In this document: positions 13,912 to 22,372 of the stretch, one piece after another
Numbering within the stretch: position 1 is the stretch's first letter
Layout: the number at the start of each line of letters is the position of its first letter
Notes under the pieces: generated by a model
Seen by the model: only the letters and a program-made list of their open reading frames with translations
Database searches by the model: none
Told to the model about the DNA's origin: nothing
Position numbers and translations under genes: made by a program
Source: JAWLHU01 sp041690255
GTDB taxonomy: Bacteria; Bacillota; Sulfobacillia; Symbiobacteriales; Symbiobacteriaceae
DNA: 64,000 bases
Assembly (NCBI GenBank): GCA_041690255.1
Contig: JAWLHU010000019.1
Location: 62,001-126,000 of the forward strand
Direction of reading: 5' to 3'

Positions 13912-16455
13912 CTACTCCGCCACGATCACGGTCTTCTCCCAAATCGAGGAGTTGCCGTACCGGTTGGTGACAACCACCTGCAAAAGGCCCTGACCCGGAT
14001 CCAACCGCCACCCGAGCGTGATATGCCCGTCGGCATCGGCCCGGTGGGTCCAATTGCCCAGGACGATCGTCGCGTAAGGCGCGGTGGTAATCTCGCCCTC
14101 CACCCACGCCCCGGTTACCTTGTCGGGAATCGCCCACTCAAAGGGAACCGCGGTCCCTTCCGGTTCATAGCCGACCCGGACCCTTACACCCTGCGCCACG
14201 CCACTGACGCGCAGCCGGATCTCATTCTCGCCCGGCACCAGGGGAACCTCAATCGCAAACCGCCCCTGCTTGTCAACCTGCACCGAGTGACCGCCGGCGG
14301 AGACCACCTTGCCGGGTAGAGCCGAGCCGGTCACCTTGATCGTGGGCTTGTTGGTGCCACCAGGCAGGGGGTCGAGGATCAGGGGGGCCTGAATGTAGGT
14401 CATCGTCTCGTACTGGTAACGCCACTGTGCGTCGATCGTCCAGAGGATCTGCCAGTGCGGATCGCCCATGGTCTGGGACTTGCCCGTGTAGGTGTAGCCG
14501 CGCTTGTCCTTCGTAAAGGCACCCGCTGGCTCGCTCTGTTCGCTGCCGTCGGAGTACGCCGGCATCTGCATCATGCCCGACCCGTTCGCCGGAATCGGCT
14601 TCAGCGTCACCTGAAAGCGATCCGTCAACCCGATCTGGGTGTTGCCTTTCACGGAGCGATCGGTACTCACCCTCTGGGCCTGGAGCCCATCCTGGATCAG
14701 CCTCCGGAAGGCCTCTTTCTGTTCGCCCTCCAGATCCGGGAAGGCGCGGGCCGTGTCAAATGCAGTGCCCTCGGGCACGAAGGTCTGGGCGAAATCGACC
14801 GCCAGATTGGTGGCGAGGCTGCTCGGTCCCTCTGCGCCATCGCTCCAGTTCTGACCCTCGCGCAGCGCCGCGTACTCTGACCACCACTCGTCCCGATCGG
14901 GATCGTTCGGATGGGAGAAGAGCGACTCGCCCACATGATAGCCGACCTGGTAGAACAGGTAGCCCACATGGTCTGCGATGGACGAGCTGTGATCGAGGGG
15001 GATCCGCAGGGTAGGCCACCCCGCATCCCGGGAGGGCAGCCTGTCTGCCCAGATCGGTGTGAAGTAGATCAGACCGGGATCAAACTCACTTACGGTGGAG
15101 AGGACCTGATCGGGGTCCTGATAGGCCGGACTCTTCAGAGCAGCCACCAGTTCTGGGGAGCTGCCGAGCAGGCGGACATAGGACATGGCATAGGCGTTGC
15201 TGCTGGATTGACCGCTTGCCGCGATCTCCAGATGATCCCGGCCATAGACGACCCGGTAGTAGGTTCTGATCTCCTCCTGCAGGTCCAGGACGGCCTGCTG
15301 GCTGGGCGCCGGCGTGCCGGCGGTCGTCTTGGAGAGCAGGTAGTTCCGCTGAGCAATCGCCTGGTCGAGGACCATCCACTTGCCCGTGGTGGCAAAGGGG
15401 ACAAAGCGAAGCCCGCTGTCAGGATCGGTGTAGATCTCCTCGCGGATCTGGTCCAGGAGGATTCGCAACTGTCCCAGCTCGGCGAGCAGGTACTCCCGGA
15501 GCGCCTGGCGTTCAGCCGCCAGGAGACCGGCCTGCTCCGCCAGGTAGGCCCGATCGATATCCAGCCAATCGGTATAGGGCAGCGATCCGGCATGGATCAC
15601 CTGCATGTCGGGGCTGGTGGTCAGCCACTCGGGTACGGTCACATACTGACGGGCGAGCTTCCGGTTGTACCCGCTCTTCTCCAGTGCCGCGGCATCCACC
15701 ATGGTGGCATTGCCTGCCCGGTCGTAGAGGGTGACATTCGCCACCTCCAGCCCGTCAATCCCCGCGGACCCGCCGTACTCCATGATCATCTTCCCGGAGA
15801 GCTCGCCCTTCCCCGCGGCAGGCAGGAGCTTGACGCTCTGAACCCACTTGGGGCGGCTGTTCTTGGCGGTTCCATCGGGGTTGAGGTACCCGGCAGACTG
15901 GACGGTCACCATGGCGTACTCAACGCCGCTCAGGTCGTCGCTCGCCTTCGCCCTGATCTCGACGGTATCGCCGGGAGCGGCGATCTTTGGTACCTCCAGG
16001 GACTGCAGTGCCGGCCCCTGGGCGTCAACCTTGCCGCTGTTGACCACGGTGAAGGAATGGCTCCCGGTCGTGGTGCCCAGTTGGGTGAACTCCTTCCAAC
16101 TGTTCATTCGCACGGAGAGTAATCCCACCTTCCAGGTTCCCGCACGCGCGTAGGGGCTCAGAACAGCGGAACCGGTCAGGGTATCCTCCCCGGCGGGGTA
16201 GAGCTTGACGGCGAGCATCTGGCTGCCGGGGCCCTGGAGGATCACCAGACCGCAGCAGGCTCCACCTTCATCCGGCGCATCGACCGTCGCGGTGACGCTG
16301 ACCTCCTGCCCGGCCTTCGCCGACTTGGGGAGTTTCACCCCGGTGATCCGGATGGGTTGGCTGGTGGGGCGTGGTGCGACCTCCGCCGAGGCCAGGGGTA
16401 CAGCCGAGACGAGGAGCAAGAGGGTCAGAAGGAGCGAGAGTACTCTGCTGCGCAT
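13912..16455 (-). CDS. large secreted protein under c-di-GMP riboswitch control; possible degenerate ATLF-like domain
   Basis: 847 residues with a signal peptide (MRSRVLSLLLTLLLLVSAVPLASA). Residues about 25-260 are beta-rich bacterial-surface (Ig-like) segments, about 275-600 a helical region, and the C-terminus (about 680-847) two more Ig-like repeats ending VVVTNRYGNSSIWEKTVIV. The helical part (HVGYLFYQVGYHVGESL, later WWSEYAALREGQ and ATNLAVDFAQTFV) is spaced like the anthrax-lethal-factor/PPEP peptidase fold, but the HExxH zinc motif is absent, so it would be inactive if related; this is a weak call. The ATG at 16455 follows GGAGGA. A promoter, GEMM-I riboswitch and terminator precede it. 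It is the first cargo gene of the intervening element. Confidence 0.65.
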   Translation of the reverse strand: MRSRVLSLLLTLLLLVSAVPLASAEVAPRPTSQPIRITGVKLPKSAKAGQEVSVTATVDAPDEGGACCGLVILQGPGSQMLAVKLYPAGEDTLTGSAVLSPYARAGTWKVGLLSVRMNSWKEFTQLGTTTGSHSFTVVNSGKVDAQGPALQSLEVPKIAAPGDTVEIRAKASDDLSGVEYAMVTVQSAGYLNPDGTAKNSRPKWVQSVKLLPAAGKGELSGKMIMEYGGSAGIDGLEVANVTLYDRAGNATMVDAAALEKSGYNRKLARQYVTVPEWLTTSPDMQVIHAGSLPYTDWLDIDRAYLAEQAGLLAAERQALREYLLAELGQLRILLDQIREEIYTDPDSGLRFVPFATTGKWMVLDQAIAQRNYLLSKTTAGTPAPSQQAVLDLQEEIRTYYRVVYGRDHLEIAASGQSSSNAYAMSYVRLLGSSPELVAALKSPAYQDPDQVLSTVSEFDPGLIYFTPIWADRLPSRDAGWPTLRIPLDHSSSIADHVGYLFYQVGYHVGESLFSHPNDPDRDEWWSEYAALREGQNWSDGAEGPSSLATNLAVDFAQTFVPEGTAFDTARAFPDLEGEQKEAFRRLIQDGLQAQRVSTDRSVKGNTQIGLTDRFQVTLKPIPANGSGMMQMPAYSDGSEQSEPAGAFTKDKRGYTYTGKSQTMGDPHWQILWTIDAQWRYQYETMTYIQAPLILDPLPGGTNKPTIKVTGSALPGKVVSAGGHSVQVDKQGRFAIEVPLVPGENEIRLRVSGVAQGVRVRVGYEPEGTAVPFEWAIPDKVTGAWVEGEITTAPYATIVLGNWTHRADADGHITLGWRLDPGQGLLQVVVTNRYGNSSIWEKTVIVAE

Positions 16456-16486
16456 GATCGTTCCTCCCACAGACTTGGCACACGGC

Positions 16487-16522
16487 AAAAAAAGAGACGC
16501 CTACGGCACCGCCGTGGACGTC
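16487..16522 (-). terminator. expression-platform terminator of the c-di-GMP riboswitch
   Basis: On the minus strand ACGTCCACGGC-GGT-GCCGTAGGCGT forms a stem with one mismatch and one wobble, followed by CTCTTTTTTT. It lies between aptamer and gene, so ligand binding would switch readthrough. Confidence 0.75.
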
Positions 16523-16536
16523 AGCAGACTTCCCCG

Positions 16537-16625
16537 TGGCGCTTGGCAACCCCGCTGCCGTAGTCCCGAAGGGGACCGTAGGCCGGTGGCTTTGCGTCCT
16601 CAGCTTTCGCCAAGTTTGCCTTTTT
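16537..16625 (-). ncRNA. cyclic di-GMP-I (GEMM-I) riboswitch
   Basis: The minus strand carries the GEMM-I hallmarks in order: GGCAAACTTGGCGAAAGC, then GACGCAAAGCCACCGGCCTA (the near-invariant core), a GGTCCCCTTCGGGACT P1b-type hairpin and GGCAGCGGGGTTGCC closing the aptamer. A promoter lies upstream and a terminator downstream. Whether the switch is ON or OFF depends on an alternative pairing that I did not resolve. A GGDEF-EAL protein at 44 kb could affect the ligand pool. Confidence 0.92.
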
Positions 16626-16649
16626 CATCGCCGTATGAACTTATCCGTT

Positions 16650-16679
16650 ATTATAATCCACCGCTATGAATACCGTCAA
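16650..16679 (-). promoter_or_regulatory. sigma-A promoter of the riboswitch transcript
   Basis: TTGACG (16679-16674), 18-base spacer and TATAAT (16655-16650) on the minus strand; the predicted start near 16643 is about 18 bases before the aptamer. Confidence 0.8.
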
Positions 16680-16720
16680 TTCAGTGACCCGAAAAGATTT
16701 GGTCCGGTGAAGTCCCGGGT

Positions 16721-17377
16721 CTAGCGGGCGCTCCTGGCCCTCAGTTCGTCAGCAATGGCCCGGGCTTCGACGGCCCGGGCCTCCTCGCGCCCCGCCACAC
16801 GGGCGATCCGCGCAACCAGGACCGGGTCGGTCGTCACGTAGACCTCCCGGATCTGCGGAAAGGCGACGGTCACGAAGGAGCGGATCATCTGCCGGAACTC
16901 CGCTGTCTCCCCGGTGGCGCTGGGTGCCCCGGGCGGGCCGCCGGCGGCGGGGGCCGTGGTTCCCTCCGCCCCTCGGGTGGCCGGATCGCCGGTGATCGGC
17001 ACCCCCACGGCGGGAAGGCCGCCGTGGACACCGCCGGTCATGTCGCCGGTCTTGCCGCTGAAGACCAGGGTGGTCGCGTCGATCCCCACAAAGGCCTCAT
17101 CGCCCAGAACGACGGTCGAGATGCCGGCCGGCCCGCCTATCCCCGCGCCGCCGCTGACCGGTACGCCGGCGCCCACCGCCTCCACCCCATCGATCGCGGC
17201 CACCAGGTCGGAGATCTGCTGCCCCAGATCCCTGGCCTCCCCCTGGCGACCCGTGCCGGCGGGTCCGGTCAGGCCCGCTCGGGTCTCGCCACCTTCTCGC
17301 TGGTCCCCCCGGGCACATCCCGTCGCCAAGAGGACCACGAGGGTGATTCCGCCAACCCACCGCCGCATCATACGCAT
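16721..17377 (-). CDS. YhcN/YlaJ-type sporulation lipoprotein
   Basis: 218 residues. N-terminal lipoprotein signal with lipobox LLATGCARG (Cys at about 20), a Gly/Pro-rich low-complexity middle (about 40-150), and a C-terminal segment EFRQMIRSFVTVAFPQIREVYVTTDPVLVARIARVA resembling the YhcN/YlaJ spore lipoprotein domain (DLVxxI..V..A.V..D). Such proteins associate with the spore membrane/cortex in Bacillus. ATG at 17377 follows AAGGGGG; an in-frame extension to 17488 overlaps the divergent recombinase and is rejected. The low-complexity insert separates the usual two halves of the domain. It is carried by the intervening element and divergent from its recombinase. Confidence 0.65.
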   Translation of the reverse strand: MRMMRRWVGGITLVVLLATGCARGDQREGGETRAGLTGPAGTGRQGEARDLGQQISDLVAAIDGVEAVGAGVPVSGGAGIGGPAGISTVVLGDEAFVGIDATTLVFSGKTGDMTGGVHGGLPAVGVPITGDPATRGAEGTTAPAAGGPPGAPSATGETAEFRQMIRSFVTVAFPQIREVYVTTDPVLVARIARVAGREEARAVEARAIADELRARSAR

Positions 17378-17417
17378 CTGCCCCCTTCTGCCGATAGCCT
17401 CCCCAACTGCCGGAGCG

Positions 17418-17425
17418 CATACGCT
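17418..17425 (+). promoter_or_regulatory. CATACGCT, possible mother-cell sigma -10 of the recombinase
   Basis: CATACGCT resembles the sigma-E/sigma-K -10 core and lies 22 bases before the recombinase ATG, but no matching -35 (AC or ATA at the right spacing) is visible. Reported as a weak hint only. Confidence 0.25.
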
Positions 17426-17447
17426 GTCGGGAAGGGCGGTGACCGGC

Positions 17448-18674
17448 ATGCTCTCCCCGGCAGAGATCAACCCCGCGAAGGTCGCCATTTACATACGCTG
17501 GTCCACCGATGATCAGGGCGAGGGGACGACCCTGCAGACCCAGTTTGAGCGGTGCCGGCACTACCTCCAGTCCCAGGGCTGGGCCTTCTCCGACGGCCTG
17601 GTCTATATCGATGACGGCTACAGCGGCGGCACCCTGGACCGGCCAGCCCTGACCCGCCTTCGTTCCGATGTAGATGCGGGCCGCGTCGAGTGTGTGGTGG
17701 TCTACAAGATCGACCGGCTCTCCCGCTCGGTGATCGACATTGTGGATCTGGTCCTCCGCGAGTGGGATGGCCGCTGCTTTATTAAGTCGACCACCGAAGA
17801 GGTGAACACCCTCTCCCCGGCGGGGAAGATGTTCTTTCATATCCTGATCTCCTTTGCCGAGTACGAGCGGAACCTGATCCGGGAGCGGACGATGGGCGGT
17901 AAGGTGAAGCGGGCCGAGCAGGGGCTCAACCCCGGCTTCCGGCCGCCCTTCGGTTATGAGAAGGGCGCATCTGCCGGGAAGGTACGGGTCGTTGAGCCGG
18001 AGGCCGACCTGGTGCGGCGGATCTTTGACCTCTGCCGCAAGGGCTTCGGGCCCTACCAGATCGCCCACAGGCTGAACAGCGAGGGGGTGACGCGGCGGGG
18101 CGCACCCTGGAACCCGCTCACAATCCGGCGGATGCTCGCAAACCCGGCCTATGCAGGCACTCTGGAGTACGGCAGGCGAATGCGAACTGCCGGGGGGAAG
18201 GTCGTCGCTGTCGCCATCCCCCGCCTGGCCCGGGTGGAAGGGGCCTTCCCCCCCATTATTCCGATGGCGGTCTGGCACGATGTCCAGCGGTCGCTCCAGA
18301 CCCGCTCCACCAAGGGCGATGGGGTCAAGCCGACCTACAGCGACTACCTGCTCTCCGGCCTGGCCATCTGCGAATGTGGGGCGCCGGTCGGCGGGAAGCG
18401 GGTCGGGCCGCACCGTTACTACTACTGCACGGCCCGGAAGCGGCTGGGCAAGGCGGCCTGCGGCGCCCCCCATCACCCGGCCGATGCGATTGATGCAGCC
18501 GTGGCGGAGCAGATCAGGCCGATCCTGGGGCCTTCCTGGCAGCTCTGGGTCGGGATGAGCGTGCCCGAGCAGAAGGAGTCGCTGCGGCGAATGGGCATCC
18601 AGGTGATCCTCCGGCGGTCGGGGGTAGTACCGCAGGTGGTCAGGACCGAGCCACCATCACCACACCCAGAATGA
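17448..18674 (+). CDS. serine site-specific recombinase of the cotS element
   Basis: 408 residues. Resolvase catalytic domain about 10-150 with VAIYIRWSTDDQ (catalytic Ser19, Arg17), YIDDGYSGGTLDRPALTRL, KIDRLSRS and AEYERNLIRERT; Recombinase domain about 165-270 (GFRPPFGYEKG, IAHRLNSEGVTRRGAPW); zinc ribbon about 300-345 (CECG, then YYYC-x11-C). After DAIDAAVAEQIRPIL the protein goes almost directly to the final strand, so the coiled coil usual in large serine integrases (SpoIVCA, phiC31-type, normally over 450 residues) appears absent. ATG 17448 follows GGCGGTGA with five bases between. Divergent from a spore lipoprotein gene. It is the only recombinase in the element, so it is the presumed excisionase/integrase. 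Confidence 0.88.
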   Translation: MLSPAEINPAKVAIYIRWSTDDQGEGTTLQTQFERCRHYLQSQGWAFSDGLVYIDDGYSGGTLDRPALTRLRSDVDAGRVECVVVYKIDRLSRSVIDIVDLVLREWDGRCFIKSTTEEVNTLSPAGKMFFHILISFAEYERNLIRERTMGGKVKRAEQGLNPGFRPPFGYEKGASAGKVRVVEPEADLVRRIFDLCRKGFGPYQIAHRLNSEGVTRRGAPWNPLTIRRMLANPAYAGTLEYGRRMRTAGGKVVAVAIPRLARVEGAFPPIIPMAVWHDVQRSLQTRSTKGDGVKPTYSDYLLSGLAICECGAPVGGKRVGPHRYYYCTARKRLGKAACGAPHHPADAIDAAVAEQIRPILGPSWQLWVGMSVPEQKESLRRMGIQVILRRSGVVPQVVRTEPPSPHPE

Positions 18675-18993
18675 TCACCGCCAGGCCTCCGATTCGGGCC
18701 GGGGACAGTGTCTCTCCCAGGAAGAGCACCGAGCCCACCGCCACCGCCACGTAGCTCAGGCTGACGAGCGGGTACATGAGACTCAGGGGATGCTGCCGGA
18801 GCGCCAGGAGCCAGAAGAGGAGACTCACGCCGTAGGCCGCCAGGCCGGCGACCACCCGGAGATTGGTCAACGCCGCCACGAGGAAGGCCGGCGCCGAAAC
18901 CGCTGGTTGCACCTGGTTCAACCCATGTTTGAGCAGCAGTTGGCCCGCCGCGGAGAGGGCGATCGATGTGAGCGCAAGAAGCCAGGCCTGCAT
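18640..18993 (-). CDS. EamA/SMR-like four-helix membrane protein
   Basis: 117 residues with four hydrophobic helices, resembling the small EamA half-transporters (ArnE/SMR type) that flip undecaprenyl-linked sugars or export small molecules: ALSAAGQLLLKHGL in helix 1, LALRQHPLSLMYPLVSLSYV in the middle and FLGETLSPARIGGLAVIILGVVMV at the end. ATG 18993 follows TAGGAGG; a longer TTG frame would run into the upstream gene. It overlaps the convergent recombinase by 35 bases. It follows a UbiA-type prenyl transferase by 13 bases, so a lipid-linked sugar flippase role is plausible (inference). Confidence 0.65.
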   Translation of the reverse strand: MQAWLLALTSIALSAAGQLLLKHGLNQVQPAVSAPAFLVAALTNLRVVAGLAAYGVSLLFWLLALRQHPLSLMYPLVSLSYVAVAVGSVLFLGETLSPARIGGLAVIILGVVMVARS

Positions 18994-19006
18994 CGCTGTC
19001 CGCCTC

Positions 19007-19912
19007 CTACCCAAAGTAGAGAATGGCCGCGCTCACGACGCCCCAGAGCCCCACCGTCACCAGCAGGGGCAGGTCGGAGATCAGCAACTCGTCCGGGGCC
19101 CCGCCCTCCTCCCGCCGGTAGACCAGGTAGAGGTAGCGGAAGACGCCGTAGATCACGAAGAGCCCGGTCACGAAGAAGAGGGGCGGACGGTCAGACTCCA
19201 GGGCGTAGAGCAGGTAGGTCACGATCACGGCCCCGCTCAGGATCCCTACGAGTTGATCCAGGAGGCTCAGGGGATACTCCGCCAGCACCTGCCGGTGCTC
19301 GGCAGCATCGGTGACCGTCACCGCCTCCTGCCGCCGCTTGGTGACAGCGAGGAAGAGCGAGAGCAGCATCACCACCACCAAAAACCACTTGGAGACGAGG
19401 ACATCAATGGCGAAGGCGCCGCCCAGCGCCCGGAGCACGAAGCCGGAGGCGACGGCAAGAAGGTCCAGGAAGACCACGTGCTTCAGCCAGGTCGAGTAAC
19501 TCAGGTTGATCACCAGGTAGGTGAGCACCACGGCGCCCAGCCCCGGGCTCAGGAGAAAGCCTGCGAGCAGCCCGGCCGCCGCCAGCAGCGCCGCCAGCAC
19601 GAAGGCCGTCGGGCGGCCGACGGCTCCGGAGGCCACGGGGCGGAGCCGCTTGCGCGGGTGGAGGGCGTCCCGCTCTGCATCGACGGCGTCGTTGAGGCAG
19701 TAGACCGCCGATGCCGCCAAGCTGAACGCGCCGAAGGCTGCGAGGCTCCGCCAGACCGCCGTCAGGTTGAGCAGCTCCCCAGAGAAGAGCAAGGCGGCGA
19801 AGACGAGCCCATTCTTGATCCATTGCTTCGGCCGGAGCAGTCTGATCACCGGCCAGACCCAGAGCTTTGATCCGTAGGAGGGCTTCTCCCTCTCCTCGCG
19901 TACGCTTGCCAT
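19007..19912 (-). CDS. UbiA-family polyprenyl-phosphate phosphoribosyltransferase-like
   Basis: 301 residues with about eight membrane helices. The Asp-rich motif YCLNDAVDAERDALHPRKRLRPVASG and the opening LLRPKQWIKNGLVFAALLFSGE match the decaprenyl-phosphate 5-phosphoribosyltransferase (DPPR synthase) branch of UbiA rather than quinone or haem enzymes. It would transfer phosphoribose to a polyprenyl phosphate, making a lipid-linked pentose donor for GT-C enzymes such as the GT39-type protein two genes upstream. ATG 19912 with TAGGAGG upstream. Substrate assignment is from family resemblance only. Confidence 0.75.
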   Translation of the reverse strand: MASVREEREKPSYGSKLWVWPVIRLLRPKQWIKNGLVFAALLFSGELLNLTAVWRSLAAFGAFSLAASAVYCLNDAVDAERDALHPRKRLRPVASGAVGRPTAFVLAALLAAAGLLAGFLLSPGLGAVVLTYLVINLSYSTWLKHVVFLDLLAVASGFVLRALGGAFAIDVLVSKWFLVVVMLLSLFLAVTKRRQEAVTVTDAAEHRQVLAEYPLSLLDQLVGILSGAVIVTYLLYALESDRPPLFFVTGLFVIYGVFRYLYLVYRREEGGAPDELLISDLPLLVTVGLWGVVSAAILYFG

Positions 19913-19925
19913 AACGGACCTCCTA

Positions 19926-20549
19926 TCAGCTTCGTGACAGAGCGACTCGAATCCAGCGCCGCAGGTTTGCCCAGTCCGCCTTCCCGGTGTTCAGCGCGGC
20001 GAAGATGCCCGCATCGTACCCGGCACTGCGAATCCGCAGGTCGGTCGGCAGCGGCTTGTCCGCAACCACCTCGCCAGCGGCAAGGGCGACATCAAGGCGG
20101 CCCTGGTCCAGCCACTCCCGCCCGGCGAGCGGACCGAGTCCGGGGCGCCCCACCAGAATGTAGGACCACTTGAGCTTTCCAGCCAGTCCATCGGATCCGC
20201 CCAGGGACTGAAGCGCCGCCAGGTCCGCCGGGGCAAGGCTGGTGGCGGCATCGTCCTGGACCGCCACGACTACCCAGACATCCTGCGGCAGGGCCGCGAC
20301 GAAGGCCGGAAAGCCCGAATCGGGGTTCAGATAGGTATCAAAGGCCTGCGACTCAAGCAAGTGCCCCTCTGCATCCAGCACGGCCACATTCAGCCCGCGC
20401 TCGCTGGGCAGCATGTTGGACTGAGCCTCCCGGGCAAAGTCGCTCCACCAGAGCAAGGCCCGGTTGACGGCATGTGTGCGGGGCGGGGCCAGGAAAAAGA
20501 GCACCGCTGCTGCCAGAAGCAGCAGGGGGAACCAGGCATCGCGCCTCAT
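19926..20549 (-). CDS. ILEI/FAM3-like domain protein
   Basis: 207 residues: one N-terminal membrane anchor or signal (WFPLLLLAAAVLFFLAPP), then a domain with GLNVAVLDAEGHLLESQAFDTY, FVAALPQDVWVVVAVQDDAATSL and ALQSLGG, ending in WSYILVGRPGLG. This follows the ILEI (FAM3/POMGNT1 stem) fold, a carbohydrate-binding-like lectin domain seen in some bacterial proteins beside glycosyltransferases. The C-terminal 60 residues are not recognised. It overlaps the GT39 gene by four bases, so the two products probably act together outside the membrane. Naming is by pattern memory and needs a profile search. Confidence 0.55.
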   Translation of the reverse strand: MRRDAWFPLLLLAAAVLFFLAPPRTHAVNRALLWWSDFAREAQSNMLPSERGLNVAVLDAEGHLLESQAFDTYLNPDSGFPAFVAALPQDVWVVVAVQDDAATSLAPADLAALQSLGGSDGLAGKLKWSYILVGRPGLGPLAGREWLDQGRLDVALAAGEVVADKPLPTDLRIRSAGYDAGIFAALNTGKADWANLRRWIRVALSRS

Positions 20550-22372
20550 GGGGCTCCCTCCTCGCCCTGCCGAATGCGGAAGACATAGACGATGCCGTCC
20601 GAATAGTACGGCTCAAAGTGTTCGGGGTGCTTCTCCGCCCACTTCGCCTCCACGCTGGTATCGACGGCGCCGTCGACCCAGAGCAGGTCAGCCTTCGTCT
20701 CCTTCACTCGGAGCAGCCAGCTCTCCTCATCGGTCGGCTCCACATGCAGGAGTTGGTTCTGCCACCGCTCGCCCAGCAGGGGGTAGGTCAGTCTCGTCGT
20801 CCCGGTGAGAATCCGCACCGGCCTGTTCAGTTCATCGTTGAGCGTCTGCACCACGGCGTCCTGGGCACCGACGCCGATCAGGTGGGCCGCCCAGACCGTC
20901 CGGGCTGCCACCCGGTAGTTGCTCACGTGGACGAAGTAGATCGGGGTGGCGATCAGCACGGAGTAGGCGGCGAAGCTGACCATGACCAGTTGCACCACCC
21001 GCCTCGACCAGCGGCCCATGTCCTGCAGCAGCCAGGCGGCAAAGGGCAGGAGGAACAGGTTGAGGTGGAGCAGGTACCGGGGGTAGCGAGCCGGCAGGGA
21101 GGCGACGCTGAGAAAGAGCGGGATCAGCCATGTGATGACATAGAGCCAGCGCCCGCGGCGCTCCTTGACCAGGAAGAGCAGCGTGGCGGGCACCGCCAGC
21201 AGGAGCAGTTGCGGGCCCAATCCGCTGTAGTAGCTGTCCATTTGCGGGTACCACTCCAGGTCGAGCATCGCCTTGAAGAGGGTGACCCAGTTGTTCTCGG
21301 GCTTGGTGAAGTTGAAGGCATCGGAGTCGTAGAAGCCGCCGAAGAGGGCCACCCCTCCCACGGTCAGCCGCATCGGGTGGAGCGGATTTCCATAGATGAT
21401 CAGGTTCTTGATGTACCAGAAGGCGCCCAGCAGGACCACCGGCACCCCGTATAAGAACAGGGCCGAAATCCAGGTCTGCCGCTTGATCCACGCCGTCTTC
21501 AGGTAGTAGAAGATCGGTACCAGCCCGGCGATGGCCAGGTAGGGGCCGCTGTACTTGGCGCCAACCATAAGCCCCATGGCAACCCCGCCAAGCATCAGGT
21601 GGACGCGGGCGCCGCCCGTCGCGTACAGGTACAGGAAGTAGGAGGCGATCGCAAAGAGGACCGACATGGGCAGGTCGATATACGAGGCCTTGGCATGGAG
21701 GATCACCATGGGGGTAGTCACGAAGAGCAGCCCGGCCCAGAAGGCGTGCCGGGCCTCCACCCCGAGCTTTCTGGCGAAGGCCAGCAGCACCGCCAGCCCG
21801 ATCACGACGAAGGGCAACCCGGCCAGGTCGGCCCAGACATCGGTGCCGGTCATGACCATGGTCCAGCCCCAGACCATGTTGAGGTTGGCCGGATAGCCCG
21901 CCACGAACGGGTTCCCCATGGTCGGGCCGAAGAAGTGGATCTGCGCGTCGCGCGCCCAGATCCCGGGCGCTACCAGATGGTAGTACAGCTCGTCCCAGTA
22001 GACCGGAGGGAGGAGCAGGCCATTGAAGAGGATCCAGAGCCAGATCGGCAGGGTCAGGCCAATCACCGCGTAGAGGGTCCACAGGTAGGTAGCCTCCTCC
22101 TGCTCCATGGGCGGGGCAACGATGCGGCCGGTCCAGAGGGCGGCCATAAGAAGGACGAGGAAGAGAGCAGCCGCCCCTAGCAGGAGTGGCAACGGACGGT
22201 ACCCGCCGGGGAATAGCCCGATCCCGAGGGAGAGCAGGACCACCTTGGCCAGGGCGATCAGTACGGCCGCCAGAAACCGATCCCAGAAGGAGCGCAGCCC
22301 CAGGAGCCGGGCGCCCAGCACCCCGCTGCCCATGATCAGGGCAAGAGAGAGCCCCAGGTACATAGGCCTCAC
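20546..22372 (-). CDS. GT39/ArnT-like membrane glycosyltransferase
   Basis: 608 residues with about eleven to twelve membrane helices, and a first-loop PPVYWDELYYHLVAP motif whose acidic residues fit the GT-C catalytic Asp/Glu of the PMT/ArnT family. Such enzymes use polyprenyl-phosphate-linked sugars on the outer membrane face. The C-terminal about 120 residues are a soluble extracytoplasmic tail. It is coupled by ATGA-type overlaps to both the bactofilin-like gene upstream and the ILEI gene downstream. Acceptor unknown; a surface polymer or protein is likely. Confidence 0.75.
   Translation of the reverse strand: MRPMYLGLSLALIMGSGVLGARLLGLRSFWDRFLAAVLIALAKVVLLSLGIGLFPGGYRPLPLLLGAAALFLVLLMAALWTGRIVAPPMEQEEATYLWTLYAVIGLTLPIWLWILFNGLLLPPVYWDELYYHLVAPGIWARDAQIHFFGPTMGNPFVAGYPANLNMVWGWTMVMTGTDVWADLAGLPFVVIGLAVLLAFARKLGVEARHAFWAGLLFVTTPMVILHAKASYIDLPMSVLFAIASYFLYLYATGGARVHLMLGGVAMGLMVGAKYSGPYLAIAGLVPIFYYLKTAWIKRQTWISALFLYGVPVVLLGAFWYIKNLIIYGNPLHPMRLTVGGVALFGGFYDSDAFNFTKPENNWVTLFKAMLDLEWYPQMDSYYSGLGPQLLLLAVPATLLFLVKERRGRWLYVITWLIPLFLSVASLPARYPRYLLHLNLFLLPFAAWLLQDMGRWSRRVVQLVMVSFAAYSVLIATPIYFVHVSNYRVAARTVWAAHLIGVGAQDAVVQTLNDELNRPVRILTGTTRLTYPLLGERWQNQLLHVEPTDEESWLLRVKETKADLLWVDGAVDTSVEAKWAEKHPEHFEPYYSDGIVYVFRIRQGEEGAP

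Noticed and set aside
17418..17425. Firm sigma-E/sigma-K promoter for the recombinase
   Set aside because: Only the -10-like CATACGCT is present; no -35 at an acceptable distance, so mother-cell control is not shown by sequence.
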